Position numbers and translations under genes: made by a program | Shown: positions 43,091 through 52,219 of the stretch, piece by piece | Numbering within the stretch: position 1 is the stretch's first letter | Layout: every line of letters begins with the position of its first letter | Notes under the pieces: generated by a model | Database searches by the model: none | The model's input: only the letters and a program-made list of their open reading frames with translations | Told to the model about the DNA's origin: nothing | Assembly: GCA_001770955.1 (NCBI GenBank) | Contig: MESL01000031.1 | Location: forward strand, 1-60,263 | DNA: 60,263 nt | Reading direction: 5' to 3' | Source: Burkholderiales bacterium RIFCSPLOWO2_12_FULL_65_40 | GTDB lineage: Bacteria > Pseudomonadota > Gammaproteobacteria > Burkholderiales > Burkholderiaceae_C

Positions 43091-45430
43091 TCACCCCAAG
43101 GCTTCCAGCGGCGCCAGACGGGCCAGCCAGTCCGCAACCGGCTCGGGGCGGCTGAACAGGAAGCCCTGGCAGACGATGGCAGGCTCCCGCTGGACCAGGT
43201 GATCGGCCTGTGCGCGGGTTTCCACCCCCTCGGCCACCACGCGCATGCCGAAATGGCGTGCCACCGACAGGATGGCCTCGACCAGGGCACCATCGTCGGC
43301 GTTGGTCGAGGCATCGCGCACAAAGCCGCGGTCGATCTTGAGCTCCTGGATCGGCAGGCGCTTGAGGTAGGCCAGCGATGAATAGCCGGTGCCGAAATCG
43401 TCCAGCGAAAACTCCACGCCCAGCGCCGCGAGCGCACGCATCTTGGCGACCACGTCGTCGAAGTCGTCAATCACCAACCCCTCGGTCACCTCCAGTGTCA
43501 GCAGCCGGGGGTCGGCACCGCTGCATGCAAGCATCTGGCGGAGTTCTTCGACGAAATCGGGCTGGCGGAACTGGCGCGCACTCAGGTTCACCGACAGCCG
43601 CACCCGCTGCTGCGCAAACCACGGCCGGGCCAGCAGCCGACACGACTGCTCCAGCACCCAACGGCCCAGCAGGACGATCAGGTCAGACCCCTCGGCCACG
43701 GGAATGAACACCCCAGGCGGCACCAGGCCGTCGCGCGGGTGCAGCCAGCGCACCAGCACCTCGGCACCCACCACCTGCCCCTGCACATCCACCTGCCCCT
43801 GCACATCCACCTGCCCCTGCACATCCACCTGCCCCTGCACATCCACCTGCGGCTGCAGATACAGCCGCAGCTCGCCCGCACCGATGGCCTGGCGCAGCTC
43901 CCGCTCCACGCGAAAGCGCTCTTCGGCGGCTTGGCCCATCTCCTGCTCGAAGAACGCCACCTGGCCGCCGCCCAGGGCCCTGGCGCGGTGCAGCGCGGTG
44001 CTGGCACGGCGCAGGGCATCGTGGACCTGATCCTCGCCACTTTGCGGGAAGAGCGTGATGCCCGTGCTCGCCGTCCACTGGGTGGGCCCAGCGTCGCCCT
44101 GCAGGCGCAGGGGAAGCCCCAGCGCGGCCTGCACCTGGGCCGCGAACGCCAGCGCGTTGCGCCCCGCCAGCGCCATGTCACCGCCCAGGCCATGCAGCAC
44201 GATGGCGAATTCGTCGCCCGCCACGCGCACCAGCAAACCTTCGGGTGGCAACTGCTGCGACAGACGCAGGGCCATGGCACACAGCAGCCGGTCGCCCATC
44301 TCGCTGCCGCGTGCATCGTTGAAGGTGGTGAAACGGTCCAGATCCAGCAGCAGGAGCGCATGCAGGCTGGCCGGGCCATGACCCGGCGGCGCCTGCAGCC
44401 CCGCCAGATGCTCCACCAGCATGGCCCGGTTGGGCAGGCTGGTGAGCACGTCGTAGTGCGCCAGGCGGTGGATTTCATCGGCGGCGCGCTTGCGCTCGGT
44501 GATGTCCTGCTTGAATTCCACAAAGTGGCTGATGCGCCCGTCGGGCTGGCGGATGGGCGCCACCACCACCGCCTCGGCCAGCGGCGTGCCGTCCTTGCGC
44601 TGGTTGACCTGCTCGCCCGCCCACACCTCGCCGCGTGCCAGCGTTTCGTGCAGACCCTGGCGCTGGGCGGGCCCCAGTCCGTTGCTGGAAAAGGCCGCGG
44701 AACTGCGCCCCAGCACTTCGTCCGGCGCATAGCCCGTGCGCCGCAGGTAGGCCTGGTTCACGTATTCGATGACCCCCTGCAGGTCGGCGATGACGATGCT
44801 CTCGGGGCTTTGTTCCACGGCGCGCAGGAGCTTGCGCAACTCGGTCTCGCTGGCCGCCAGATGCGCCGCTGTACGCTGTGCATCATCCACCCGGCGCAGA
44901 TAATTGCGCCGCGACAGCAGGGTGGCTGCGGCCGTCAGCAGCAGAATGCCGCACAGATACACCGCATAGGCCGGGCGACTGCCCTCGGGCACCGGCGGCA
45001 TCCGTCCCTGGGCGTCGGCCCAGAAAAACCCGCCAAAAAGCACCCCTGTCAGCACCAGCAACAGCACGGTGGCCCGCGCGCCGAGCATCCAGCCCGACAG
45101 CACGATCAGCACCGGGTAATTCAGCAGATTGGGGCCATCCACCCCGCCGTTGCGGGCGGTGACCAGCGACACGAACAGCCACACCCCCCAGACCAGCAGG
45201 TGCGCCGCCAGCCGCCAGTGGCGCATGCGGGCCAGCAGCAACGCCAGCCCGCCCACCAGTCCCGCCCCCAGATTGAACAGCACCCGATGGATCTGGATGG
45301 GCGCGTCCAGCGCCAGCAAGACGGCGATGGAGCAGCCAATCAGCAGGACAGCCCAACCCGCCACCCGTACGAGATGCTGGGTGGTCACGTCTTGGTAGTC
45401 GCTGTCGAAGGCAGTAGCAGACGGCGTCAT
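43091..45430 (-). CDS. Membrane PAS-GGDEF-EAL protein
   Basis: This protein of about 779 residues has an N-terminal membrane sensor of five to six helices (about 20-175), a PAS domain (about 200-315), a GGDEF domain with AGDEF at 404-408 (a permitted variant), and an EAL domain in which the EAL motif reads EVL at 557-559. It retains NLSARQF and DDFGTGYSSL. It may make or degrade c-di-GMP. Four perfect 18-base tandem repeats (VDVQGQ) expand a loop of the EAL domain. The start is uncertain: ATG at 45430, 45457 or 45475 and GTG at 45487 are in frame. Confidence 0.88.
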   Translation of the reverse strand: MTPSATAFDSDYQDVTTQHLVRVAGWAVLLIGCSIAVLLALDAPIQIHRVLFNLGAGLVGGLALLLARMRHWRLAAHLLVWGVWLFVSLVTARNGGVDGPNLLNYPVLIVLSGWMLGARATVLLLVLTGVLFGGFFWADAQGRMPPVPEGSRPAYAVYLCGILLLTAAATLLSRRNYLRRVDDAQRTAAHLAASETELRKLLRAVEQSPESIVIADLQGVIEYVNQAYLRRTGYAPDEVLGRSSAAFSSNGLGPAQRQGLHETLARGEVWAGEQVNQRKDGTPLAEAVVVAPIRQPDGRISHFVEFKQDITERKRAADEIHRLAHYDVLTSLPNRAMLVEHLAGLQAPPGHGPASLHALLLLDLDRFTTFNDARGSEMGDRLLCAMALRLSQQLPPEGLLVRVAGDEFAIVLHGLGGDMALAGRNALAFAAQVQAALGLPLRLQGDAGPTQWTASTGITLFPQSGEDQVHDALRRASTALHRARALGGGQVAFFEQEMGQAAEERFRVERELRQAIGAGELRLYLQPQVDVQGQVDVQGQVDVQGQVDVQGQVVGAEVLVRWLHPRDGLVPPGVFIPVAEGSDLIVLLGRWVLEQSCRLLARPWFAQQRVRLSVNLSARQFRQPDFVEELRQMLACSGADPRLLTLEVTEGLVIDDFDDVVAKMRALAALGVEFSLDDFGTGYSSLAYLKRLPIQELKIDRGFVRDASTNADDGALVEAILSVARHFGMRVVAEGVETRAQADHLVQREPAIVCQGFLFSRPEPVADWLARLAPLEALG
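43773..43844. repeat. Tandem repeat, four perfect 18-base units
   Basis: ACCTGCCCCTGCACATCC repeats four times without change, within the EAL-domain gene. It encodes GQVDVQ repeats in the loop between YLQPQ and GAEVLVRW. Because the unit is a multiple of three, copy-number change keeps the frame. Confidence 0.95.
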
Positions 45431-45566
45431 GGGAGGTGGTCGGTCGCGTTTCTGCATGGTAGCGCGTCCCCCCATCTCTTGCCGCACCCAGCAAGGTTCG
45501 TCAGGGTTTGGGATGGCAGTGAGTGACGTTGCGCGGCCATCGCAAGCCCTGACGGGTCCTCCGGAG

Positions 45567-46517
45567 TCAGGGTTCGCGGACGCCGCTGCCCTTCTTTTTG
45601 CGGTTTTCGCGCGCCTGTTTCTTCGCCTCGCGCTCGGCTTCGCGCAGAACGCCGATGGCCCGCCAGGCCTCGAATTCGGCCGGGGTCTCCAGCGTGATGC
45701 GGCCCAGCGTGGCGGTGCGAAAGTCGGTCATCACGATCTCGGCGGCCTTTTGCAGGTTCACCCGGCCGCCGCCCAGCACGGCGCCGCGCTTCCTGCCGAT
45801 GGCTTCGAGCAGCTCGTCATCCCGCAACTGGGCCATGGCACCCGGTGGCAGGCCCAGCTTGTAGCGCGCTTCGAGCAAGGGCGCATAGTGCGCCTGCAGA
45901 CGGCGCAGCAGTTCCAGCGCCACCAGTTCCTCGTCATAGGCATTGCGACCCACGGCGCCGCTGGCAGCCAGGTTGTAGCCGCTCTCTTCCACGCTGATGC
46001 GCGGCCAGAGCATGCCGGGCGTGTCCCACAGGTAGAAATCGTCGGCCAGCGTGATGCGCTGCTCCAGCTTGGTGATGCCGGCCTCGTCACCGGTCTTGGC
46101 CTGGCGCTTGTTGGTAAGGGTGTTGATGAGCGTGGACTTGCCCACGTTGGGCACGCCACAGATCAGCACGCGCATGGGCTTGGCCATGCCACCCCGATTG
46201 GGCGCCAGCAGGTGGCAACCGTCGATGAGCTTGCGCGCAGGCGCGGGCTCGGAGGCATCGAGCGCCACGGCGCGCGTAGCGCTCTGGGCGTTGTACCAGT
46301 CGAGCCAGAGCGCGGTGCGCTCGGGGTCGGCCACGTCCTGCTTGTTCAGCACCTTGAGCGTGGGCTTGTGGCCGGTCAGTTCGGCCAGCAGCGGGTTGGC
46401 GCTGGAGCCGGGCAGGCGCGCGTCCAGCACCTCGATCACCACATCAATGTCCTTGATGCGTTCGGTGATCGCTTTCTTGGTCAGGTGCATGTGACCGGGA
46501 AACCACTGGATGGCCAT
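45567..46517 (-). CDS. ylqF: Ribosome biogenesis GTPase (YlqF/RbgA family)
   Basis: This 316-residue circularly permuted GTPase has its G4 motif NKQD (58-61) before the G1 loop GVPNVGKST (121-129) and G3 DTPG (about 165). It begins MAIQWFPGHM, a hallmark of the YlqF/RbgA family, which acts in large ribosomal subunit assembly. The C-terminal domain ends in a basic tail (KKQARENRKKKGSG). Start set at 46517. Confidence 0.93.
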   Translation of the reverse strand: MAIQWFPGHMHLTKKAITERIKDIDVVIEVLDARLPGSSANPLLAELTGHKPTLKVLNKQDVADPERTALWLDWYNAQSATRAVALDASEPAPARKLIDGCHLLAPNRGGMAKPMRVLICGVPNVGKSTLINTLTNKRQAKTGDEAGITKLEQRITLADDFYLWDTPGMLWPRISVEESGYNLAASGAVGRNAYDEELVALELLRRLQAHYAPLLEARYKLGLPPGAMAQLRDDELLEAIGRKRGAVLGGGRVNLQKAAEIVMTDFRTATLGRITLETPAEFEAWRAIGVLREAEREAKKQARENRKKKGSGVREP

Positions 46518-46614
46518 GCGTTGGGGTCTTTCTTTCGTTCGTTCCGGGGAGCGCAGGGTCGCAAGGATAATCGCGGACTGCCTTTTGCAACGTTTTGCAC
46601 CGTTTTCACCTGCC

Positions 46615-46851
46615 ATGCCCCTGCCCCCCGCACCGGACCGCCGCCCCCTGACGCAGGCCGACAAAGACCTGCTGTTCAAGGGCGTCACCTGCGCGCTGAT
46701 CGGCGGCGTCATTCTGCTGGCGCCCTTCGTTGCACGCTCACCCAGCGTGCGCGAACTGATGGCGCAGGCGGCCGCCGTGGGCTGGTTTGCGCTGGTGCTG
46801 GGCCTGGCCCTGCTAGCACGCCCGGCGTTGCAGTGGCTCCGTCGGAAATGA
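46615..46851 (+). CDS. Small two-helix membrane protein
   Basis: This 78-residue protein has a Pro-rich N-terminus (MPLPPAPDRRPLTQ), two hydrophobic helices (about 24-42 and 54-70) and a basic end (RRK). No known family is recognised. Its stop codon overlaps the next ATG (ATGA), so it is co-translated with the Cys-rich protein that follows. Confidence 0.65.
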   Translation: MPLPPAPDRRPLTQADKDLLFKGVTCALIGGVILLAPFVARSPSVRELMAQAAAVGWFALVLGLALLARPALQWLRRK

Positions 46852-47069
46852 TCCCCGGCATCGCCCACCGCAGCGCGACCGACCGCGCCTCGGCCCTCGC
46901 ACTGTTCGAGGCGCTGCAGCACTGTGCGCAGGAGCGAGGTCTGGCGCTGCGCGCGCCGCCGCCCGAGCCCACCAGCTGCTGCGGGCGCGGCTGCAACGGC
47001 TGCGTGTGGGAGGGCTTTCTGCAGGCTACCGAGACCTGGCGCCAGGACGCGCTGGAGCAGTTGGCGTAG
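46848..47069 (+). CDS. Oxidoreductase-like domain, Cys-rich small protein
   Basis: This 73-residue protein contains PPEPTSCCGRGCNGCVWEGF near its C-terminus, the four-cysteine pattern of the small oxidoreductase-like domain (PF09791 type), which in eukaryotes occurs in mitochondrial proteins. It may bind metal or an Fe-S cluster. It is coupled to the membrane protein upstream and convergent with the UbiA-family gene one base away. Confidence 0.75.
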   Translation: MIPGIAHRSATDRASALALFEALQHCAQERGLALRAPPPEPTSCCGRGCNGCVWEGFLQATETWRQDALEQLA

Positions 47070-47070
47070 C

Positions 47071-48000
47071 TCACGTCCACCAAAAGCCCGCTGCCAGGCC
47101 CAGCCCGTGCAGCACGGCCGCCGCAATGCCCAGCACCAGGGCCGGGCGCAAACGTGCAGGGCTGTCGGCGTGGCGCAGCAGCTGCACGCCCCCTGCCAGA
47201 GACAGCGGCAGCGACGCCAGCGCCCACAGCAGGGGCGCGGGCAGCACGCCCACCGCCACGAGCACGGCCACACCGCCATGCGCCAGCAGCGCCAGGGCCA
47301 GGTAGAGCCAGGCCGCGCGCATCGGCGTGAGGCGAACCACCAGCGTGCGCTTGCCCACCAGGGCATCGGGCACCGCATCGGGGAAACCGTTGGCGATCAG
47401 GATGTTGGCAATCAGCAGCGCATAGCTGGCCCCCGCCGCCAGGGGCGCCAGGGCGAACTGGCCGCGCTGCACATAGTCGGCGCCCACCACCATGAGGCCC
47501 CAGGCCAGCCCCACGGCCAGTTCCCCCAGGCCGCGTGACATCAGTGCCAGCGGCGGCATGGAATAGGCCCAGCCCAGCAGCATGCCCGCCAGCCCCACCA
47601 GCAGCAGCGCGGGGCCGCTCTGCAGCGTCAGCCACAGGCCGCCCGGCACGGCCAGTGCCAGCAGTGCCAGTGCCACATTGCGCATGTCGCGGGCCTGCAC
47701 CACGCCGCCCTGCACCAGACGCGAACCGCCGGTGAAGGGAAACAGCCCCTGCGTATTGGCGGCATCGGCGCCGTTGAGGGCGTCGGCATGGTCGTTGAGC
47801 ATGTTGGCCGCCGCGTGCAACATCAGCGCCAGCAGCAGCGTGAGCAGCGCACGCGCCCCATCCACACCGCCAGCGGCCTGCGCCGAGGCCATGCCCACCA
47901 GGCAGCCCACGGCGGTGATGGCCAGAAACCCCGGCCGCGCCATGCGCAGCCCCAGCGCCAACCGGTGCGCCACCCACGCCATGCGTGCAGAAAACGACAT
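47071..48000 (-). CDS. UbiA-family prenyltransferase (MenA-like)
   Basis: This 309-residue inner-membrane protein has about eight helices. The first Asp-rich motif is NMLNDHADALNGAD and the second region ANGFPDAVPDALVGKRTL, both binding prenyl diphosphate with Mg2+. The FPFTGGSRLVQ segment is MenA-like. Because this group of bacteria mainly uses ubiquinone, the true acceptor may be something other than dihydroxynaphthoate. The gene is alone on its strand. Confidence 0.82.
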   Translation of the reverse strand: MSFSARMAWVAHRLALGLRMARPGFLAITAVGCLVGMASAQAAGGVDGARALLTLLLALMLHAAANMLNDHADALNGADAANTQGLFPFTGGSRLVQGGVVQARDMRNVALALLALAVPGGLWLTLQSGPALLLVGLAGMLLGWAYSMPPLALMSRGLGELAVGLAWGLMVVGADYVQRGQFALAPLAAGASYALLIANILIANGFPDAVPDALVGKRTLVVRLTPMRAAWLYLALALLAHGGVAVLVAVGVLPAPLLWALASLPLSLAGGVQLLRHADSPARLRPALVLGIAAAVLHGLGLAAGFWWT

Positions 48001-48034
48001 GCGAAACCCCTCTCATGCACCCGGCAAACCAGAA

Positions 48035-48107
48035 TGCAAAATACTATTATTTTGATAGCTTGTTGCGCTTGATGGATAAGCGCTGGAGGCCTATTTAACC
48101 ATCAAAC
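48035..48107. repeat. Dispersed intergenic palindromic repeat R11
   Basis: CTATTATTTTGATAGCTTGTTGCGCTTGATGGATAAGCGCTGGAGGCCTATTTAACCATCAAA. A well preserved copy between divergent genes, so it may overlap a promoter region. Confidence 0.75.
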
Positions 48108-48210
48108 CATGGGCTACCAACGACCCTACCCCGGATTGTCGCCCGGCGCCCGCGCTGCACTTGACCGCCGTCAATGCACCCCGCGCCACCACAGGTTAGG
48201 GTCTCGCACC

Positions 48211-49422
48211 ATGGACTTTGACATCTTGATCAGTGGCGCCGGCCCCGCCGGGCTGTGCCTGGCGCGCGCGCTCTCGGGCTGCGGCCTGCGCATTGGCGTG
48301 GTGGAGCAACAACCCCTGGCCGCCATCGAAAACCCCGCCTACGACGGCCGCGAGATCGCGCTCACGCAGCAGTCGGCGCAAAGCATGCGCGACCTGGGCC
48401 TGTGGGCGCGCATCGAGGCCGACGAACCCACGGCCTTCGCGCAACTGCGCGACGCCAAGGTGATGAACGGGCCCTCGCCGTTCGCCATGGTCATCGGCCA
48501 CCAGCTCTCGCAGCACAGCGAACTGGGCTGGCTGGTGTCCAACCACCTGATCCGGCGCGCCGCCTACCAGGAGGTGTGCGCCGCGCAGCAACAGCACCAA
48601 GACATCCAGCTTCTGACGGGTGAGCAGGTGGCCCGCGCCCACACCGACGCGGGCGCCGCCCACGTCACGCTGGCCAGCGGCAAGCAGTTGCGCGCGCGCC
48701 TGCTGGTGGCCGCCGACAGCCGCTTCTCGGGCACGCGGCGCGCGCTGGGCATTGGCGCCGACATGCACGACTTCGGCCGTTCCATGCTGTTGTGCACCAT
48801 GTCGCACGAGCAGCCGCACCAGCATGTGGCCTGGGAATGGTTTGGCTACGGCCAGACGCTGGCCCTGCTGCCCATGAACGACGACCCCGCCACCGGCGCA
48901 CACCGCTCCTGCGTGGTGCTGACCCTGCCGCACCATGCGCTGGAACCGCTGGCCGACATGGACGAGGCCGCCTTCGGACAGGACCTCACACGCCGCTTCG
49001 ACCACCGCCTGGGCGCCATGCAACTCGCCAGCACGCGCCACCTGTACCCGCTGGTCGGCGTGCGGCCGCACCGCCTGGTGGCGCCGCGCTTTGCCTGCGT
49101 GGGCGACGCCGCCGTGGGCATGCACCCGGTGACGGCGCACGGCTTCAACTTCGGGCTCTTGGGCATCGCCACGCTGGCGCGCGAGCTGCGCGCGGCCCAG
49201 GCCGCCGGGCAGGACATCGCCGCACCCGACCTGCTGGCGCGCTACGAGCGCGCACACCGCCACGCCACGCTGCCGCTGTACCTGGCCACCACCTTCGTTG
49301 CGCGGCTCTACACCACCGACCACCCGCCCGCCCGCCTGCTGCGCGACGCGGCGCTGCGCCTGGCGCAGAACTTCCCGCCGTTCAAGCGGATGGTGGCGGC
49401 CACGCTGTCCGGCAAGCACTGA
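48211..49422 (+). CDS. UbiH/COQ6-type FAD-dependent hydroxylase
   Basis: This 403-residue flavin monooxygenase has the N-terminal FAD loop ISGAGPAGLCLARAL, the middle LVAADSRFSGTR (DG-type motif), and GDAAVGMHPVTAHGFNFGL for the FAD ribityl site, all typical of the ubiquinone hydroxylase group. The ring position modified cannot be told from sequence. The start at 48211 puts the FAD loop at the usual distance; an upstream ATG at 48109 would add 34 unlikely residues. Confidence 0.87.
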   Translation: MDFDILISGAGPAGLCLARALSGCGLRIGVVEQQPLAAIENPAYDGREIALTQQSAQSMRDLGLWARIEADEPTAFAQLRDAKVMNGPSPFAMVIGHQLSQHSELGWLVSNHLIRRAAYQEVCAAQQQHQDIQLLTGEQVARAHTDAGAAHVTLASGKQLRARLLVAADSRFSGTRRALGIGADMHDFGRSMLLCTMSHEQPHQHVAWEWFGYGQTLALLPMNDDPATGAHRSCVVLTLPHHALEPLADMDEAAFGQDLTRRFDHRLGAMQLASTRHLYPLVGVRPHRLVAPRFACVGDAAVGMHPVTAHGFNFGLLGIATLARELRAAQAAGQDIAAPDLLARYERAHRHATLPLYLATTFVARLYTTDHPPARLLRDAALRLAQNFPPFKRMVAATLSGKH

Positions 49423-49515
49423 CCGGCTTTTCTCAGTGCATCGGGACAGCCACAACCTCTGAAACCAGCGCGGCCCAGGCCAGCGGCCACCGTGCAAGGG
49501 CCGCCCCGCCGCACG

Positions 49516-49560
49516 GGTGGCGTCCCCCTGGGGGGAAGACGCGAAGCGGCTCAGGGGGGT
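49516..49560. repeat. GC-rich dispersed repeat overlapping the gshA stop
   Basis: GGTGGCGTCCCCCTGGGGGGAAGACGCGAAGCGGCTCAGGGGGG. From memory this resembles a sequence common at gene ends in Comamonadaceae genomes; only one copy is in this window. The gshA stop codon lies within it. It has a CCCCCTGGGGGG palindrome and may help end transcription of both convergent genes. Confidence 0.4.
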
Positions 49561-51077
49561 GTCAGTCCTGCCGACATGTACTGCTGGCGCCACTCTTCAA
49601 AAGGCAGCGTGTCTGCAGCCTCAATGGCCTTTTGTTCGGCCAGCGACTGCTGCGCCAGCGCATCGAAACGCGCCTGCTGCTGCGCGCTCCAGGGCAGGGC
49701 CAGCAGCGCCTCGCGCGCCAGGGCCGACTGGCTGGTGGAAAACGCCGTGAAATTGTTGCCATGCACAGCGGCCATGCGCGCCAGCACGCGGGCCGAAGGC
49801 GTGTCCTGCGGTGCGCTCACCAGCGCCTGGGCGGCGCGCAGGGCGTCACCATAGTCGCTGCTGCGGTGGGTGGCGTCCAGCGCTGCCGCCAGCGGCGTGC
49901 ACTCCTGCAGGATTTGCGCCGCCCAGTCCACCAGCGGCACGCTCTGGCCGCGCCGCTGCAGGCACAGGCCGGGTTCGCGCCCGCGCTCGGCCGTGAGGTG
50001 CTGGTTGCGCTTGAGTTCGGTGATTTCCTCGGGCGTGTCGGGCGGGCTGTCGGAGAGCAGGCAGTGCAGCAGAAACACGTCGAGCAGGCGCATGGTCTGC
50101 GCGGTGATGCCCACCGAGACGAACGGGTCGAGGTCCATCAGGCGCACCTCGACGTATTCCACGCCGCGCTCGCGCAGCGCATGCAGCGGGCGCTCGCCCG
50201 TGCGCACGGTGCGCTTGGGGCGGATGGTGCCGTAGAACTCGTTCTCGATCTGCAGCAGGCTGGTGCCCAGCTGGTTGTAGTCGCCGCCCGGGTTGCGCAC
50301 GCCCACGGCTTCATAGGCCGGATAGGGCCTTGTGAGGGCTTCGTGCAGCGAGTTGGCGTAGCCCTCCAGACCGTTGTAGCTCACGGCCAGCGTGGCCTGG
50401 GCGTCGCTCTGGTAGCCCAGGCGCCCCATGCGCAGCGAGGTGGCGTGCGGCAGGTACAGCGCCTGGCCGCCGAGCGACTGCAGCGCATGCGGCCGCCCCT
50501 GCGCAAAGCACGGACACAGCGCGGGCGAGGCGCCGAACAGGTAGAGCAGCACGAACGCGTTGCGCCGGAAGTTGCGGATCAGGGCGAAATACTGCTCGCT
50601 GTCCACCCCGGGCATGGACCAGTTGTAGTGGATGCCGCTGATGGTCTGCATGCGCCGCCCGTAGCGGTGGCCCAGGCCCATGCGGTAGACGCTCTTGGCA
50701 CGCCCGATGTTGGAGCTGCCGTAGCGCGCCAGCGGGATGGTTTCGTCCGTGGGCAGCCCGCAGGGCATGCTGGAGACCCAGAGCATTTCGTCGCCCTGTG
50801 CCCGCAGCACCTGATAGACAAACTGGTGGACTTCGGTCAGCTCGTCCAGGCAGTCCTGCGGCGCCAGGTGCGCGCCGGTGATGAGCTCGATCTGCGACTC
50901 GCTGTAGTCGGTGGTGATGTGGGGGTGCGTGAGGGCCGAGCCCAGCGCCAGCGGGTGCGGCGTGAGGGCCAGCGCGCCCGACGGCAGGACGCGCAGACCC
51001 TCTTTCTCGATGCCCCGGCGGATACCCGCCAGGCGCTCAGGGGCCTGGGCGCTGATTTTTTCCTGCAAAGTGCTCAT
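49551..51077 (-). CDS. gshA: Glutamate-cysteine ligase
   Basis: This 508-residue enzyme catalyses the first step of glutathione synthesis. It is of the E. coli GshA type, with GIEKEGLRV near the N-terminus (substrate/metal glutamates), TTDYSESQIELIT, VSSMPCGLP, ISGIHYNWS and VRNPGGDYNQLGTSLLQIENEFYG, all conserved in this group. Start at 51077. Glutathione supply fits the GST gene elsewhere in the window, though they are far apart. Confidence 0.95.
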   Translation of the reverse strand: MSTLQEKISAQAPERLAGIRRGIEKEGLRVLPSGALALTPHPLALGSALTHPHITTDYSESQIELITGAHLAPQDCLDELTEVHQFVYQVLRAQGDEMLWVSSMPCGLPTDETIPLARYGSSNIGRAKSVYRMGLGHRYGRRMQTISGIHYNWSMPGVDSEQYFALIRNFRRNAFVLLYLFGASPALCPCFAQGRPHALQSLGGQALYLPHATSLRMGRLGYQSDAQATLAVSYNGLEGYANSLHEALTRPYPAYEAVGVRNPGGDYNQLGTSLLQIENEFYGTIRPKRTVRTGERPLHALRERGVEYVEVRLMDLDPFVSVGITAQTMRLLDVFLLHCLLSDSPPDTPEEITELKRNQHLTAERGREPGLCLQRRGQSVPLVDWAAQILQECTPLAAALDATHRSSDYGDALRAAQALVSAPQDTPSARVLARMAAVHGNNFTAFSTSQSALAREALLALPWSAQQQARFDALAQQSLAEQKAIEAADTLPFEEWRQQYMSAGLTPP

Positions 51078-51162
51078 GGTTCGGTACCGTTTCTTTTATC
51101 CGGCCCGGAACTTAGCATGACCCGCGCAAGCCTGCCCCGCGTCAGGTCATGCCACCGCCCTC

Positions 51163-52071
51163 TCAGGCGCGCGCCGCCATGGCCTTCTGCACCTCGATGG
51201 TGCCCTGGGCCGCGCCGCTCTGCGGCACCTGCTCGCCCGCGCGCTCAGTCACCTCGGCCAGACGGGCGGCAAGCTGCTCGGGCGCATCCTCGCCCAGGCC
51301 GATGTGCACGCCCTGCGTCAGCGTGATGTGCGCCGCCTCGAACGAGCCGCCGCCCGCGCACAGGATGGTGCGCGTGGGCGCGCTCTCGTGCGCCAGCACC
51401 AGCATGGCGGGCACCACGGCCTCGGGCTTGAGGGCATCGAGAATTTGCGGCGGAAACAGGGATTCGGTCATGCGCGTGGCCGCCGTGGGCGCCAGGGCGT
51501 TGACATGGATGTGGTACTTCGCACCCTCGATGGCCAGCGTCTGCATCAGACCCACCTGCGCCAGCTTGGCCGCGCCGTAGTTGCTCTGGCCGAAGTTGCC
51601 GTACAGGCCGGTGGAGGAAGTCGTCATCACGATGCGGCCGTAGTTTTGCGCCACCATGTGCGGCCACACGGCCTTGCAGCAGTTCGCCGCGCCCATGAGG
51701 TGCACATCGACCACCAGGCGGAAGTCCGCCATGTCCATCTTCGAGAACGACTTGTCGCGCAGGATGCCGGCGTTGTTCACCAGAATGTCCACGCGGCCCC
51801 AGGCGTCGATGGCCTGCTGCACCATGGCTTCGACGGCCGCGAAATCGGTGACCGAAGCACCATTGGCCAGCGCCTCGCCACCTGCGGCGCGGATTTCATC
51901 GACCACGGCCTGCGCGGCCGAGACCGAACCGCCGCTGCCATCCACGGCGCCGCCCAGGTCATTCACCAGCACCTTGGCGCCGCGCTGGGCCAGCGCCAGC
52001 GCATGCTGGCGGCCCAGGCCGCCGCCGGCGCCCGTCACGATGGCCACGCGGCCCTTGAAATCCATGCTCAT
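51163..52071 (-). CDS. SDR-family 3-hydroxyacyl-CoA dehydrogenase-like protein
   Basis: This 302-residue dehydrogenase has TGAGGGLG in the NAD loop, VNDLGGAVDGSG, NNAGILRDKSF and a SNYGAAK active site. This combination is typical of the dehydrogenase domain of peroxisomal multifunctional enzyme type 2 and its bacterial relatives, which act on (3R)-hydroxyacyl-CoA. The ATG at 52071 has AGGAG upstream. It lies upstream of gshA on the same strand, with an 85-base gap, but shared transcription is uncertain. Confidence 0.85.
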   Translation of the reverse strand: MSMDFKGRVAIVTGAGGGLGRQHALALAQRGAKVLVNDLGGAVDGSGGSVSAAQAVVDEIRAAGGEALANGASVTDFAAVEAMVQQAIDAWGRVDILVNNAGILRDKSFSKMDMADFRLVVDVHLMGAANCCKAVWPHMVAQNYGRIVMTTSSTGLYGNFGQSNYGAAKLAQVGLMQTLAIEGAKYHIHVNALAPTAATRMTESLFPPQILDALKPEAVVPAMLVLAHESAPTRTILCAGGGSFEAAHITLTQGVHIGLGEDAPEQLAARLAEVTERAGEQVPQSGAAQGTIEVQKAMAARA

Positions 52072-52219
52072 GGTGCATCCACTCCTGTTGTCGATAATTG
52101 AAAAGACCCGTCGCGCACCGGACTCGCAGCGCGCTCGCGCGCCGGACTTTACGCTACAAAGAGACACTTGCCAGTACCGTCAGCGACTCACTGTCCCGTA
52201 TTTCATTCCGAAAGCCCCC

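Noticed and set aside
43773..43844. CRISPR-like array
   Set aside because: The 18-base units are directly joined with no spacers and sit in frame inside an EAL domain.
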